This document shows, piece by piece, positions 8,849-17,615 of a stretch of DNA of 64,000 nt. Below the pieces are notes generated by a model, which made no database searches, had not been told where the DNA came from, and saw nothing but the letters and a program-made list of their open reading frames with translations. Each line of letters begins with the position of its first letter. Position 1 is the first letter of the stretch. The DNA is taken from positions 1 through 64,000 of the forward strand of contig NZ_SACK01000001.1 of assembly GCF_004005815.1 (NCBI RefSeq). The letters are read 5' to 3'. The position numbers and the translations under genes are program-made. The DNA is from Mucilaginibacter limnophilus. GTDB taxonomy: Bacteria > Bacteroidota > Bacteroidia > Sphingobacteriales > Sphingobacteriaceae.

Positions 8849-8881
8849 TAGTACATTGTTAGTACACTGTTAGTACATCAA
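8849..8881 (+). repeat. three tandem 11-bp units, likely integrase arm sites
   Basis: TAGTACATTGT, TAGTACACTGT and TAGTACATCAA stand head to tail, one helical turn apart, between the left att site and the integrase start. Two similar 11-bp-spaced TAGTA units sit at 27037-27058, inside the right end. Tyrosine integrases bind such arm-type repeats on both sides of the core. They could also control the integrase promoter. Confidence 0.55.
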
Positions 8882-8902
8882 GTAACCATAACCAACAAAT
8901 TT

Positions 8903-10129
8903 ATGGTTTACTTCAAAATCCTTCTTAACGACAAACGCGCCAAAGCAGACAACATTTACCCAGTAGTAGTCAGAGTTACTTACAATCGAAACAACACAAC
9001 CTTTACCACTGGAATTCGCGTTAATTCAAATCAATGGGATAGCAGTGCATCAAAAGTAAAATCCAATCATCCTAATGCACAAGCATACAATAAGACTATA
9101 TCTGAATTCTATAGTAAGATTCAGAATGTAGCTTTTCAACTTATAAACGAAGAGCAATTTACATTTGAGGAACTAAAGAATCGTCTGAGTGAAGATTACA
9201 AACCTGCAAAAGTCACTTCTGGACGTCTGTTCAGTGATTTTGCACAACAGCTAATTGATGAGTTGATAGAGTTGAACAAGGCTGGTAATGCGTTGGTTTA
9301 CCAAGTGGCAGTTAAGCGTTTCAACAAGTTTACTAATAATCCTAAGCTTCGCTTTACAGATATCAATTACAACTTACTGGAAAGCTACAAGCGCCACCTC
9401 ATGAAAGATGGAGTTAAGCAGAATACTATCAGCAACTACTTTCGAACGCTACGGGCCATTTACAATAAAGCAGTGAAAGCCAAACTGGTTGATAAATCCC
9501 TTTATCCATTCTTAGACATACCAATCAAAACAGAACGAACTGCCAAGAGAGCACTTGATATTCCAAGTATACAGAAGTTTGCTAAGCATGATTTGAAACC
9601 GAAATCCAGACGTTGGCATGCACGTAATTACTTCTTGCTTAGCTTCTCACTTATTGGTGCTTCGTTTACTGACTTAGCGTATCTTACAAAGGCTAGTATC
9701 AAGAAAGGAAGGATTATATATAGACGAAGGAAAACGGGACAGGAGCTTAACATTAAACTGACTCCTCTTGCTGAAGAGATTATATCGTATTATAAGGGTT
9801 CCAATGAAAAGTACTTGCTACCTATATTGCCAGCAAATATTGTTGAAGATGGTATGAAAGCTAAGTACCTTATAATGCAAGCAATTAAACAAATCAACCG
9901 GCATTTGAAGAACATTGCGGAAGCTTGTAAGATTGAAGGTGACATTACAACATATGTCGCTAGGCACAGCTGGGCAACAACTGCAAAACGATTAGGTTAT
10001 TCAATTGAACTAATTGCGGAGGCGCTAGGTCATGAACATGGTAACAAGATAACCAACATTTACCTTGATAGCTTTGATCAAAGTTTGATTGATGAAGTTA
10101 ACGCACGAATTGTACAACTTCTTGAATAA
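8903..10129 (+). CDS. tyrosine site-specific integrase
   Basis: 408 residues with the layout of Bacteroidota integrases: N-terminal arm-binding domain (VYFKILLNDKRAKADNIYPV), a SAM-like core-binding domain (about residues 105-205), and the catalytic domain. Visible catalytic features are the Lys turn RRRKTGQEL, box II TTYVARHSWATT (R354), LGH (H377) and the Tyr nucleophile in NIYLDSF (Y387). Box I reads SLIGASFTDLAYL, with no Arg where many relatives have LRG, and the first His of the HxxR box is Tyr; I believe both occur in some active Bacteroidota integrases. It catalyses integration and excision at the tRNA-Arg att site. It lies 134 bp from attL, after three 11-bp direct repeats. Confidence 0.95.
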   Translation: MVYFKILLNDKRAKADNIYPVVVRVTYNRNNTTFTTGIRVNSNQWDSSASKVKSNHPNAQAYNKTISEFYSKIQNVAFQLINEEQFTFEELKNRLSEDYKPAKVTSGRLFSDFAQQLIDELIELNKAGNALVYQVAVKRFNKFTNNPKLRFTDINYNLLESYKRHLMKDGVKQNTISNYFRTLRAIYNKAVKAKLVDKSLYPFLDIPIKTERTAKRALDIPSIQKFAKHDLKPKSRRWHARNYFLLSFSLIGASFTDLAYLTKASIKKGRIIYRRRKTGQELNIKLTPLAEEIISYYKGSNEKYLLPILPANIVEDGMKAKYLIMQAIKQINRHLKNIAEACKIEGDITTYVARHSWATTAKRLGYSIELIAEALGHEHGNKITNIYLDSFDQSLIDEVNARIVQLLE

Positions 10130-10143
10130 GTGAACATTTAAAA

Positions 10144-10171
10144 GGTAGCGGAGCGATTCAACTTCGCTACC
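10144..10171 (+). terminator. hairpin after the integrase gene
   Basis: GGTAGCG (10144-10150) pairs with CGCTACC (10165-10171), followed by a weak T-rich tail (ATACTTTTG). It probably ends the integrase transcript. Confidence 0.45.
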
Positions 10172-10203
10172 ATACTTTTGAAAGAATTTACATCTTTGAT
10201 GCG

Positions 10204-11070
10204 ATGGATAATACCAAAACCATACAATTCAATTGGAATACACAAAGTCAAGTAGGTACGATAACATTGCTTTTGAAAATAGATGTTCTCAAAAAATACG
10301 TACTACCGCCAGTTCTGCAAGCTTATCATAAACAAGTACACGAAGGACATGACATTGGAGTAATCATTCACACTTATGATGATCTTAAAACATTTAATGC
10401 TGTAAGTGACGAAATTGGTGAGTTTCTCGCAACTACTAGAGCTGCAAAACTCGATAATGAAGACCCGTACCATGAAAGCCACTTGCTTTGCTTACTGGTT
10501 GATTATGTGTTAAGGTCAACTGATGAAGAAGGGCGAAATAAATTAAAAGCAGTATTACTTAAACGCGTTACCTTTTTACAAGCCTTAATAAAACTTGAAA
10601 GACCTAATAGATCAATTATTCGTTTTGAAGGCAAATCAAATAACATCAGCTACTCAACAGGTGATGATACCTTGACAAAAGGACTCTTTCATTATGTCAC
10701 TACTCAATTAAAAGTACAAATCAAAAGATTTGACATGAGACTTTATAAACTTGTAATAAAAGGAGTATCTGAAGAAGAGTTGAAAGAAGCTATTAAGTTG
10801 AAGACAGATAGCCAAATTTCTAAAGCATTGGTCGGTAAACTTGCCAAGAGTATCTTAAGTTATTTGAATAATGAAACAGTTAGCTTAAACAACCCTAAAC
10901 GCAAGAGCGAATCTTCTGTGACAGTGAAACAAGGCAACTTCATTTATCAAATCTTACAGAAATTTAAAATCTATGTTCCTAGTAAAAGACCAGGTCGAAA
11001 GGAAGATGATGAATATGACGATGCTATCCGCAAGCTGATCCTGAGGGCTGAAATTACTGAAGACAAATAA
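10204..11070 (+). CDS. hypothetical protein
   Basis: 288 residues, not recognised. It is soluble and has no signal peptide or membrane helix. The N-terminal third is mixed alpha/beta (IQFNWNTQSQVGTITLLLKI), the middle is helical (about residues 95-130), and the last 60 residues include a basic helical stretch (SVTVKQGNFIYQILQKFKI) and an acidic tail (GRKEDDEYDDAIRK). The basic region could bind nucleic acid, but no named HTH can be assigned. It starts 74 bp after the integrase, past a hairpin, so it probably has its own promoter. Confidence 0.7.
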   Translation: MDNTKTIQFNWNTQSQVGTITLLLKIDVLKKYVLPPVLQAYHKQVHEGHDIGVIIHTYDDLKTFNAVSDEIGEFLATTRAAKLDNEDPYHESHLLCLLVDYVLRSTDEEGRNKLKAVLLKRVTFLQALIKLERPNRSIIRFEGKSNNISYSTGDDTLTKGLFHYVTTQLKVQIKRFDMRLYKLVIKGVSEEELKEAIKLKTDSQISKALVGKLAKSILSYLNNETVSLNNPKRKSESSVTVKQGNFIYQILQKFKIYVPSKRPGRKEDDEYDDAIRKLILRAEITEDK

Positions 11071-11181
11071 AGTTTTCAAATCGTTTCTAGTTGTCTTCAT
11101 GCCCACATCTAACACAAGCGAACTTTACACCATAATCAAGGACATCAACAGTTAACTGCTGCAGAAGTATGACTATGATGT

Positions 11182-11652
11182 ATGATTATCAGGTGCACAT
11201 GCACAAGCTCACCTAGGCTAGAAGGCAACGAGCTAGTAAAACATAATTTTAAATACCTTATGGGTAGAAAATTTAATCGAGGTCAAGAACCTCAAGCGGG
11301 CACTACAGCCCCAATTCTAACTGCAGCTGCGTTTCTAACAAAATATTGGGACGGAGACAAAGATGGCTTCCTACATTTTGGAGAAACGTTACGGGACGAG
11401 GATGAAGAGGAATTGTCTGCTTTCTTCAGTTTGATTAATGAGAAGTTGAAGATGACTATACATCGTAGGATCCAAACTGACCGTGGCGGCAAGCGGTATA
11501 AGTACGAAAATTTCCTTCGTCCAAAAGGACCAGAAGGTGTTAAGGTGATTTTAGGAGGTAACATGCTACAGTTCATTAAAGACTATCAAGCAGGTTTATT
11601 CGAAACGAATTTCACATTGGATGACCTAATTGCCGAGGCACATAAAGTCTAA
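11182..11652 (+). CDS. hypothetical protein with an EF-hand-like loop
   Basis: 156 residues, family not recognised. At about residues 57-68 it reads DGDKDGFLHFGE, which fits the 12-residue EF-hand calcium loop (Asp at 1, 3 and 5, Gly at 6, hydrophobic at 8, Glu at 12), flanked by helical segments (LTAAAFLTKYW before, EEELSAFFSLINEKLK after). The C-terminal half is basic then acidic (GGKRYKYENFLRPKG; NFTLDDLIAEAHK). The match may be chance. The start is uncertain because the first 20 residues are cysteine- and serine-rich and not protein-like. Confidence 0.6.
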   Translation: MIIRCTCTSSPRLEGNELVKHNFKYLMGRKFNRGQEPQAGTTAPILTAAAFLTKYWDGDKDGFLHFGETLRDEDEEELSAFFSLINEKLKMTIHRRIQTDRGGKRYKYENFLRPKGPEGVKVILGGNMLQFIKDYQAGLFETNFTLDDLIAEAHKV

Positions 11653-11664
11653 CTTCCCATCTCT

Positions 11665-11691
11665 AGCTCGGCAACAAACCGTTGTCGGGCT
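11665..11691 (+). terminator. hairpin between hypothetical gene and helicase-like gene
   Basis: AGCTCGGCAAC (11665-11675) pairs with GTTGTCGGGCT (11681-11691) with two wobble pairs around AAACC. It has only a weak T tail, so it is a probable but imperfect terminator. Confidence 0.45.
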
Positions 11692-11763
11692 CTTAAACAA
11701 TTTATTAACACACTTGACAGTACATGTGAATGCACTGATAAGGTGTCTTATTTTTTTTAATTT

Positions 11764-13629
11764 ATGCAAAGTAAAATACATTGGCTAGCCCTCAATCAAT
11801 ACTTAGGGCAACTGGAGCCCTTCAAAAGCTTAGGCTTACCAACAGATAGTTTCGTCGACAAGGAAATACCTGCATGTGGTGCAACACATTGGGAATTACA
11901 CTATGAACGTAATAGCCTCATTGTTGAACACAACTTACCTGTTATTATTGGAAAGTGTAATAAGATGAATGGCAAGGCACGTAAGAACAAGGTTGTGCTT
12001 GGTGTATATGAGAATGTAACTGTTGAGGATATTAAATACTACATTGTCAATCGTAAAGGTTACAAAAAGATCATTACCACACCAGAGAGCTTCTATAAGG
12101 TGATTGAGGCAATTGGTGAAATTGTTTTTACAGATTATTTCTTACTGTTTGATGAATGCGAGAAGGCCATTCAAGACGTAAATTATCGGGAAGACATTAT
12201 AAACCCTATTGATGCGTTCTTTGCTTTTAAGGGTAAGGCGTTCATATCAGCTACTCCTATCATTCCAAGTGACCCACGCTTTAAGGATTTTAATCACGTA
12301 AAGATTAAACCAGCGTACATTCATAAGCAAGCTATCACTGTGTTCACTACCAATAATATTGTCTACCAACTAAAGTCTGTATTTGATCAATATAGCAGCA
12401 CAGGTACAGACGAAGGCAGGAAGTACTATATTTTCTTTAAATCTACCAAGCGCATTCGCAATATCATTAAAGGATTAAAGCTTGATGACTATGCAGTTTA
12501 TTGCTCGGAAACCAGTGTCAAAGACTTAAAGCGCAATAGTATTGAGCATGCTTATGACCAGATCAATGATAAGTTTGCGAAATACAACTTCATGACCAGT
12601 CGCTTCTTCTCTGCGGTTGACATTGACTACAAAGATTATCATTGCGACCCTATAATAATTATGATTTCTGATGTTTTAGCTGTTGAACATTCAGTTATTG
12701 ATCCGGCAACAGAGGCTGTACAAATTGTTGGCAGATTTAGAAAGCCGGAGCTTGTTAAAGGAGAGCCGGAGATCATTGTAAAGAAAGATGTTTACCATAT
12801 CGCAAATTATAATACCAAGCTAACAAGCTTCAACGAAACAGAGATAATGGCAATTTTAGAAGATAAACGTAAGCTACATGAATTCATTTCGACCTTTAAG
12901 CCAATCTCAGACATTGAGTACATCAACAGCTTTATTGAAGAAATTTTAAAGCTGAATGGCTTCGGTTACTTCCTTAGGAAAGGCGATGGAGGGCTTAATT
13001 ATTTCATGGTAGATAACTTCAAGTATGTAGAACAAGTAAAGCTTTACTACAAGAGCGCCGGTTCACTAATTGAGCGCTATAGAGCTATTTCACATTTTAA
13101 TGTTACCGAGCAATCAAAGCATGTACTCTATAGTCTAACAGACGAACAGTTAACAACAATAAGCGATCATACAGCCTATACAACCGTTAATGAATTCGTT
13201 GGTCAGAGGGTGAAAGTGATTATGGAAAGTAATAGCGCATTCAATCGTGCCGCTAATCTTTCCCTCTTACGGTTTAGCTATGCTGAGCAAATGTCTATCA
13301 TCGACCAATATGGATTGGAGAATGCGGCAAAGTTAGATTACAACATCAATAAGATTGCTAAGCAAATGGAAGAAGCTAAAGGCTTAAAACGGTTGTTGCC
13401 AATCATTAGGTACATACAGCGAACTTTTAAGTTGCAGGGCTATACCAGTGATGAGATAGAAGGTCTTCTCAAAAAAGGTATCACTGAAACGGGATTGTTA
13501 GACCTCAAGCCTACAGTACAGTTGCTACGTAATGGTGTTATTCTGTCTGAACGTAAACGGATTCGAAAAGATGAACAGGGCAATTGGCTTCGAGGATATG
13601 AGATGTTAGGATACGTTCATACTTTTTAA
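11764..13629 (+). CDS. superfamily 2 helicase-like protein with degenerate Walker A
   Basis: 621 residues. Several helicase motifs can be read in order: a DEAD-like Walker B at YFLLFDECEKA (DECE 130-133), motif III AFISATPI (SAT 162-164), and motif VI QIVGRFRKPE (Q320, G323, R324, R326). The expected Walker A GxGKT is replaced by PACGATHWEL (residues 37-44), with no Lys, so ATP binding by the usual loop is doubtful. I recall similar GAT-type proteins as common in Bacteroidota mobile elements, perhaps in replication or mobilisation; that is a family impression, not proof. The last 300 residues are helical and unassigned. It follows a hairpin and a 112-bp spacer, so it is likely transcribed from its own promoter. 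Confidence 0.65.
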   Translation: MQSKIHWLALNQYLGQLEPFKSLGLPTDSFVDKEIPACGATHWELHYERNSLIVEHNLPVIIGKCNKMNGKARKNKVVLGVYENVTVEDIKYYIVNRKGYKKIITTPESFYKVIEAIGEIVFTDYFLLFDECEKAIQDVNYREDIINPIDAFFAFKGKAFISATPIIPSDPRFKDFNHVKIKPAYIHKQAITVFTTNNIVYQLKSVFDQYSSTGTDEGRKYYIFFKSTKRIRNIIKGLKLDDYAVYCSETSVKDLKRNSIEHAYDQINDKFAKYNFMTSRFFSAVDIDYKDYHCDPIIIMISDVLAVEHSVIDPATEAVQIVGRFRKPELVKGEPEIIVKKDVYHIANYNTKLTSFNETEIMAILEDKRKLHEFISTFKPISDIEYINSFIEEILKLNGFGYFLRKGDGGLNYFMVDNFKYVEQVKLYYKSAGSLIERYRAISHFNVTEQSKHVLYSLTDEQLTTISDHTAYTTVNEFVGQRVKVIMESNSAFNRAANLSLLRFSYAEQMSIIDQYGLENAAKLDYNINKIAKQMEEAKGLKRLLPIIRYIQRTFKLQGYTSDEIEGLLKKGITETGLLDLKPTVQLLRNGVILSERKRIRKDEQGNWLRGYEMLGYVHTF

Positions 13630-13635
13630 CGTGTC

Positions 13636-13786
13636 CACTTTGTAAGTAAGGGTATATACCCCGAGTTATTTGCTGGACATAAATAAATCCATTCGATTCA
13701 ATAAATTAATTATATGGGTTGATTGGGTTTAATGTTCACTTTTTAACGGAGGGGATATACCCATTTATATTTTTTGGACATAAAAA
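13636..13786 (+). repeat. pair of imperfect direct repeats, 101 bp apart
   Basis: Two copies of roughly 48 bp start at 13636 and 13737. Each has CACTTTnTAA, then a GGGnATATACCC core (perfect 12-bp palindrome GGGTATATACCC at 13650-13661; GGGGATATACCC at 13751-13762), then TGGACATAAA at the same distance of about 25 bp. They fill most of the 250-bp spacer before the nuclease gene. They could be operators, iterons or duplicated promoter regions. Confidence 0.6.
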
Positions 13787-13879
13787 ACTTAACCGTTAGC
13801 TGTCAATAGTGCAGCTTTTGTTGTTTTAAAGCTTGCTACTGTCAACAATTATCTTCATTTTGCTTTACCTTATTACAAG

Positions 13880-15049
13880 ATGGAGCAACTTCAAATTAAA
13901 AGTTTACTGAATCAAGTAACCACGTTAAACAATCATTACAAGAAAATTAATGACCTTACCGGAGAAAACTTCAATGTCTTTCGCATTCTAAAGCTTGAAG
14001 CATCTGAAGTTAGATTGCATTCGGCATTTTTAGCCTCCTTACTTGATCCTATAGGAAGTCACGGTCAAAAAGACACGTTTCTTAAATTATTCATTAAACA
14101 GTTCTGCTTCAAGAATAATGCAATTAACATAAGCAACTGCAAAGTCGAGATAGAGAAGCATATAGGCTTTATAAGTCATGATCGAACAGAAGGAGGCCGT
14201 ATAGACATTGCTATAACTGATGACGCTGGTAATAATATTCTTATTGAAAACAAGATATATGCTGGAGACCAAAACTTTCAACTTAAACGATATCACAGGC
14301 ATGCTCCGAATGCCGACTTAATATACTTAACACTAGATGGCAAGCTGCCGAGTGAGTTAAGCTTTGACGATCTTATACAGGATACTCATTTCAAGTGTCT
14401 TTCTTATAAATCTGATATAGTTTCATGGCTAGAAGAATGTCGTAAAGAAGTAGCAGTTTATCCTATCGTACGTGAATCGATTACTCAATATATCAACCTT
14501 ATAAAATACTTAACAAACCAAACCCTTAATCATACCATGCAAAGAGAATTAGATCACTTGCTATTATCCAATCTCGAAGCCTCATTTACCATTGCTGATA
14601 GTTTAGACCAAACGCTTGAAAATGTCTTAGCAAGCGAGTTCACACCTAAACTTGAAGAAGCTTGTGAAAAGATAGGTTTACACTGTGTCAACGGCATTAA
14701 TTTTAAAAGAAACTATTCCGGCATTTGGATATGGAAGGAGGAGTGGCAACATGTCAATATTGGGTTTCAATTTTGGAGTACAGACAAGGATATGATTTAT
14801 GGTTTCACTTGCAAGCAAGACCCTGTAAAGGAACCTATACCAGATGAAGTCAAAAATAATTTAAATGCATTGGCTGATCGCTCATTACGGCAGAACGGTT
14901 GGTGGCCACTTTATCACAAGATGGAATCACCTTACAATAACTGGCATAAATATGAAGCATGGAAAGCGATAACAGACGGAACTATGTTAAGCGTTTTGCT
15001 AGAAAAGATTGAGTATCTACTAAGAATAACTGAAGGTAAAGTTTTATAG
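13880..15049 (+). CDS. PD-(D/E)XK nuclease family protein
   Basis: 389 residues. The nuclease core is in the N-terminal part: EVRLHSAFLASLLDP (E43), GGRIDIAITD (D109), then ILIENKIYAGDQNFQLKRY (E123, K125, Q131). This E...D...ExK...Q arrangement is that of the PDDEXK_4 type, whose members are often found on genomic islands and near defence genes. The C-terminal 200 residues (ENVLASEFTPKLEEACEKIG onward) form an unassigned domain with many aromatic residues (IWIWKEEW; QNGWWPLYHKM). It probably cuts DNA or RNA; the target is unknown. It has a long repeat-bearing leader and converges with the next minus-strand gene. A stand-alone anti-phage nuclease is a reasonable guess, not shown. Confidence 0.8.
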   Translation: MEQLQIKSLLNQVTTLNNHYKKINDLTGENFNVFRILKLEASEVRLHSAFLASLLDPIGSHGQKDTFLKLFIKQFCFKNNAINISNCKVEIEKHIGFISHDRTEGGRIDIAITDDAGNNILIENKIYAGDQNFQLKRYHRHAPNADLIYLTLDGKLPSELSFDDLIQDTHFKCLSYKSDIVSWLEECRKEVAVYPIVRESITQYINLIKYLTNQTLNHTMQRELDHLLLSNLEASFTIADSLDQTLENVLASEFTPKLEEACEKIGLHCVNGINFKRNYSGIWIWKEEWQHVNIGFQFWSTDKDMIYGFTCKQDPVKEPIPDEVKNNLNALADRSLRQNGWWPLYHKMESPYNNWHKYEAWKAITDGTMLSVLLEKIEYLLRITEGKVL

Positions 15050-15090
15050 TGTTCTTAGTAATTAAGGTCTTCTATGGCACTTCTATAATC

Positions 15091-15765
15091 TTATAAATAT
15101 CTGCTAAGTGTATCAATTGAAGGTTCAAGCAAAGAAGATATTTTACCACTTAAGACACTATCATAACTTACTTTCGACATACTTAATGCATCAACAGTTA
15201 AGCAATAAGTTGGATCGACTTTATAACGATTCGAGTACACCTGGTTTAAGTGCTTAAATAAGCTTTCAGAATAGATTCCGAGGTCACTAAGTGCAAACTT
15301 GTCTATCCATGCTACAAACCATATTGCGCCAACAGTCGGCTCATCATTAACTTTATAGGTAAAAACGTGTTGTGGTAACACGTGTAACGACGTATTATTA
15401 ATATTTAAAGGCTCTTTAGACTTGGTAGGAAACTTCAAATCAGTACTTGGTCTTAAAGTTGAGAAATCGAAATCTTGGTAATTGATTAATATGTCCAAGT
15501 TCCTCTTAAACTGGTTTCTATTACGATTGTTATTTGCTGCCTTATACTTACCTGCCAAGGGCTCAATTCTTTCCTTTATGATATTATTATCATTCTGTTT
15601 GAATGCAGTGCCAAGCGCACTTAAACCCGTTACCCAATAGTCACCACCACTTTCATCAATCTTTGGCTTTGGCGGGGTTTTCAATTGATTGATAAAAGTT
15701 GAACGTCGCTTTTCAGAGAGTCTGTTAAACTCCACTATTTTCTTTACAGTTAACTTATTGAGCAT
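15091..15765 (-). CDS. hypothetical protein, convergent to the nuclease
   Basis: 224 residues, not recognised. It begins with a basic helical segment (LNKLTVKKIVEFNRLSEKRR), has a tryptophan-rich middle (DYWVTGLSALG; GAIWFVAWIDKFALSDLGIY) and no signal peptide or membrane segment. It is the only large minus-strand gene in the element. It ends 42 bp from the end of the PD-(D/E)XK gene, so the two could be a tail-to-tail pair, for example an effector and its control protein. Nothing in the sequence shows that they work together. Confidence 0.65.
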   Translation of the reverse strand: MLNKLTVKKIVEFNRLSEKRRSTFINQLKTPPKPKIDESGGDYWVTGLSALGTAFKQNDNNIIKERIEPLAGKYKAANNNRNRNQFKRNLDILINYQDFDFSTLRPSTDLKFPTKSKEPLNINNTSLHVLPQHVFTYKVNDEPTVGAIWFVAWIDKFALSDLGIYSESLFKHLNQVYSNRYKVDPTYCLTVDALSMSKVSYDSVLSGKISSLLEPSIDTLSRYL

Positions 15766-16211
15766 GTAAGTATTTCTTTATAAGTCCATTATACTAAATT
15801 AACATTCCTCAAGACAAGTAGTAGCGCCTGTTGATAATTAGTATCTATGTGACTATTTCCAACATACATTAAGCGCTCATGCCCATATACCCCCTATATA
15901 CCAAATTCCCCTCCGGTCATTCAAAACAGAGCCGCTTTATATATCTCTCATCCCTTTCTATTAGGATTTTCGAATTTGAATGTGTGTTGAGCGGGCTTAG
16001 GTGGGTCTGAGAAGTCCCCGAACGGGTTCTCGTTGGAAAAGCGTTTTAATATATGGTATGCGCTCACTGCGCCTGTTTCCCAAAGCGTAAAAAGTGGACC
16101 ATATAAAACAGCGCAAGTTCATCTCATAACCTATCCAGGACTAGTGCCTGAAATTTTCGCTTTTCATCTTACCTAACTGTTCAATCACTCACCTAACAGC
16201 CACTAATAACT
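15766..16211. other. 446-bp spacer, no gene seen
   Basis: It serves as the promoter region for two divergent genes. The middle is richer in GC than the surroundings and holds short inverted elements: GAACGGGTTC inside CCCCGAACGGGTTC (near 16016-16030) and GCGCTCACTGCGC (near 16060). CCATATACCCCC and CTATATACC near 15892 recall the ATATACCC cores at 13650 and 13751. A transfer or replication origin is possible but no known nick site was recognised. Confidence 0.5.
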
Positions 16212-16400
16212 ATGGAGTTCATACCTAAACATTACAAGATCATCATTCCTGAAGAACCGCAGCAATCTAAAAGGAAAAGACGCATCCGCAAACGTTGGAT
16301 GACTGCAAGAATTAGCACAACGGGCAAACTCAATGCAGCAAACAACCTACTTATTGAAAGGCATTTCATGAAAGTACGTGCTGAAGTACGCAAGCTCTAG
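16212..16400 (+). CDS. small basic hypothetical protein
   Basis: 62 residues with a strongly basic core (SKRKRRIRKRWMTARI) and another basic C-terminus (HFMKVRAEVRKL). It could be a small nucleic-acid-binding protein. Its start follows a short non-coding region with no clear Shine-Dalgarno. The frame is short but the composition is not that of a shadow frame, and no competing frame exists. Confidence 0.5.
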   Translation: MEFIPKHYKIIIPEEPQQSKRKRRIRKRWMTARISTTGKLNAANNLLIERHFMKVRAEVRKL

Positions 16401-16466
16401 GCGCAACATAACGAATACTTCTACGATCATGATTACAGGCATGACACCTCTGAATCTGCCTTTACA

Positions 16467-16730
16467 ATGCATGTTTTAGCTTGCAGTAGCTTCTATATGA
16501 TTTTGGACTGCAACTTCTGTTATGAATACACAGTACAGTATGATATTGAAAGTAGTCCGTTTAAAGAAGAAATTGCTGCACTCATTTATAAAGGTCCACT
16601 AAGAAAAGCAGCAAAGCCAGTTTCAATGCTACCCACCATGAAAGCATACTTTCAATATATGCGGTTGTACTGGCAGGATAACCCAAAGTATTTTTCTAAC
16701 CTGAGCTTGGATAAAGAGCAACGTAATTAA
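16467..16730 (+). CDS. small hypothetical protein
   Basis: 87 residues, not recognised. The likely real part is the C-terminal two thirds (CYEYTVQYDIESSPFKEEIAA, then MKAYFQYMRLYWQDNPKYF), which reads as an amphipathic alpha/beta protein. The N-terminal MHVLACSSFY may be outside the true gene, with a start at the internal ATG at 16497 (MILDCNFCYE). It ends 21 bp before a strong terminator, which supports it as the last gene of a short transcript with the 62-residue gene. Confidence 0.5.
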   Translation: MHVLACSSFYMILDCNFCYEYTVQYDIESSPFKEEIAALIYKGPLRKAAKPVSMLPTMKAYFQYMRLYWQDNPKYFSNLSLDKEQRN

Positions 16731-16751
16731 CCCTATTTACATAACCAATTG

Positions 16752-16787
16752 AAGCCTGATAGTTACCACTGTCAGGCTTTTTCTTTT
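16752..16787 (+). terminator. rho-independent terminator
   Basis: AAGCCTGA (16752-16759) pairs with TCAGGCTT (16772-16779), followed by TTTTCTTTT. It separates the small genes from the next gene at 16801. Confidence 0.8.
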
Positions 16788-16800
16788 AAAAGTAAACTGC

Positions 16801-17298
16801 ATGAAATCACAACCTACCAATTCAGCTATCTCAACTTATAATAAGATAGTGAAGCAAACCTATTTTCAGCTAGTCAAAGAAGCTAAAGCCTTGTTAGCTA
16901 CTATTGAGGAAGAACCCTTGCGTTATTCCCTTATAAGGGAAGACAAGCAAAGCTTTCAGCAAGGCACCATCGTACACGAATTTCTGAACCCATTACTTTA
17001 TCTTCGGCTTGAGTGCTATGCAGAAAACAAGCTTGGTATTCACTTCGGATGGGAACTGATGCCAACATTCGGTGAGTACTACCACATTATGAACACCTTT
17101 GTCAGATTAGTTTATAAGTTAACAATGGCTGATACAACGGCAATCAATATTGAAGATTGTATCCGTACGGACTATGTTATCAACGAATGTTCTGCTGCCT
17201 ATGAACATTTAGAGGAACGCGGTTTAAGACATCATACCTTCGTACTGATACCATACAAGGCTAAACCTATAAAAAGAAAGTTACGCAAGGTGGCTTAA
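16801..17298 (+). CDS. hypothetical protein
   Basis: 165 residues, not recognised. It is a soluble, mixed-composition protein with a helical N-terminus (YNKIVKQTYFQLVKEAKALLATI), a middle with HEFLNPLLYLRLECYAE and a basic C-terminal tail (KAKPIKRKLRKVA). The start ATG comes 14 bases after the terminator T run, so its promoter probably overlaps the preceding gene end. It has no signal peptide or membrane helix. Confidence 0.6.
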   Translation: MKSQPTNSAISTYNKIVKQTYFQLVKEAKALLATIEEEPLRYSLIREDKQSFQQGTIVHEFLNPLLYLRLECYAENKLGIHFGWELMPTFGEYYHIMNTFVRLVYKLTMADTTAINIEDCIRTDYVINECSAAYEHLEERGLRHHTFVLIPYKAKPIKRKLRKVA

Positions 17299-17615
17299 CT
17301 TATAAGGAGACTGTTTAACTTTGCTTTGAACCAATAATAAGGAGGCATCATATAGATAGTATTATTTATACTTATACATATATAAAGAAATAGAGCGTTG
17401 CTTTATTTGTTCTTGTTTCAGGAACCTAGGAAATTTCTAAAACTACAGGAACAGATGAGATCAACGTCCATGCGCGAAAGCGTTTGGGCGAAGACTTGTT
17501 TGTTGTAGTTTGGGCTTCCTAGGGCCTCTGAGACACAAATACAGTTTAGTCCAGGCGCTTTTGTGTTCATAAACCTACCGATGAAGGACTGCTCGGTAAT
17601 TAAACCTTTAACCCA
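17299..17615. other. 317-bp spacer, no gene seen
   Basis: It holds an SD-like AATAAGGAGGC near 17335-17345 with no start codon in range, an AT-rich promoter-like block (17350-17390), and an inverted repeat CCTAGGAA/TTCCTAGG (17425-17432 and 17516-17523). A minus-strand frame across 17418-17693 has no protein character and is not called. Confidence 0.5.

Noticed and set aside
13636..13786. CRISPR-like array
   Set aside because: There are only two imperfect copies, the spacing is 101 bp, and no cas gene is present. No CRISPR array was seen anywhere in the window.
15890..16100. oriT or replication origin
   Set aside because: Short inverted elements and GC-richer text exist, but no known nick site, iteron set or replication protein supports it.
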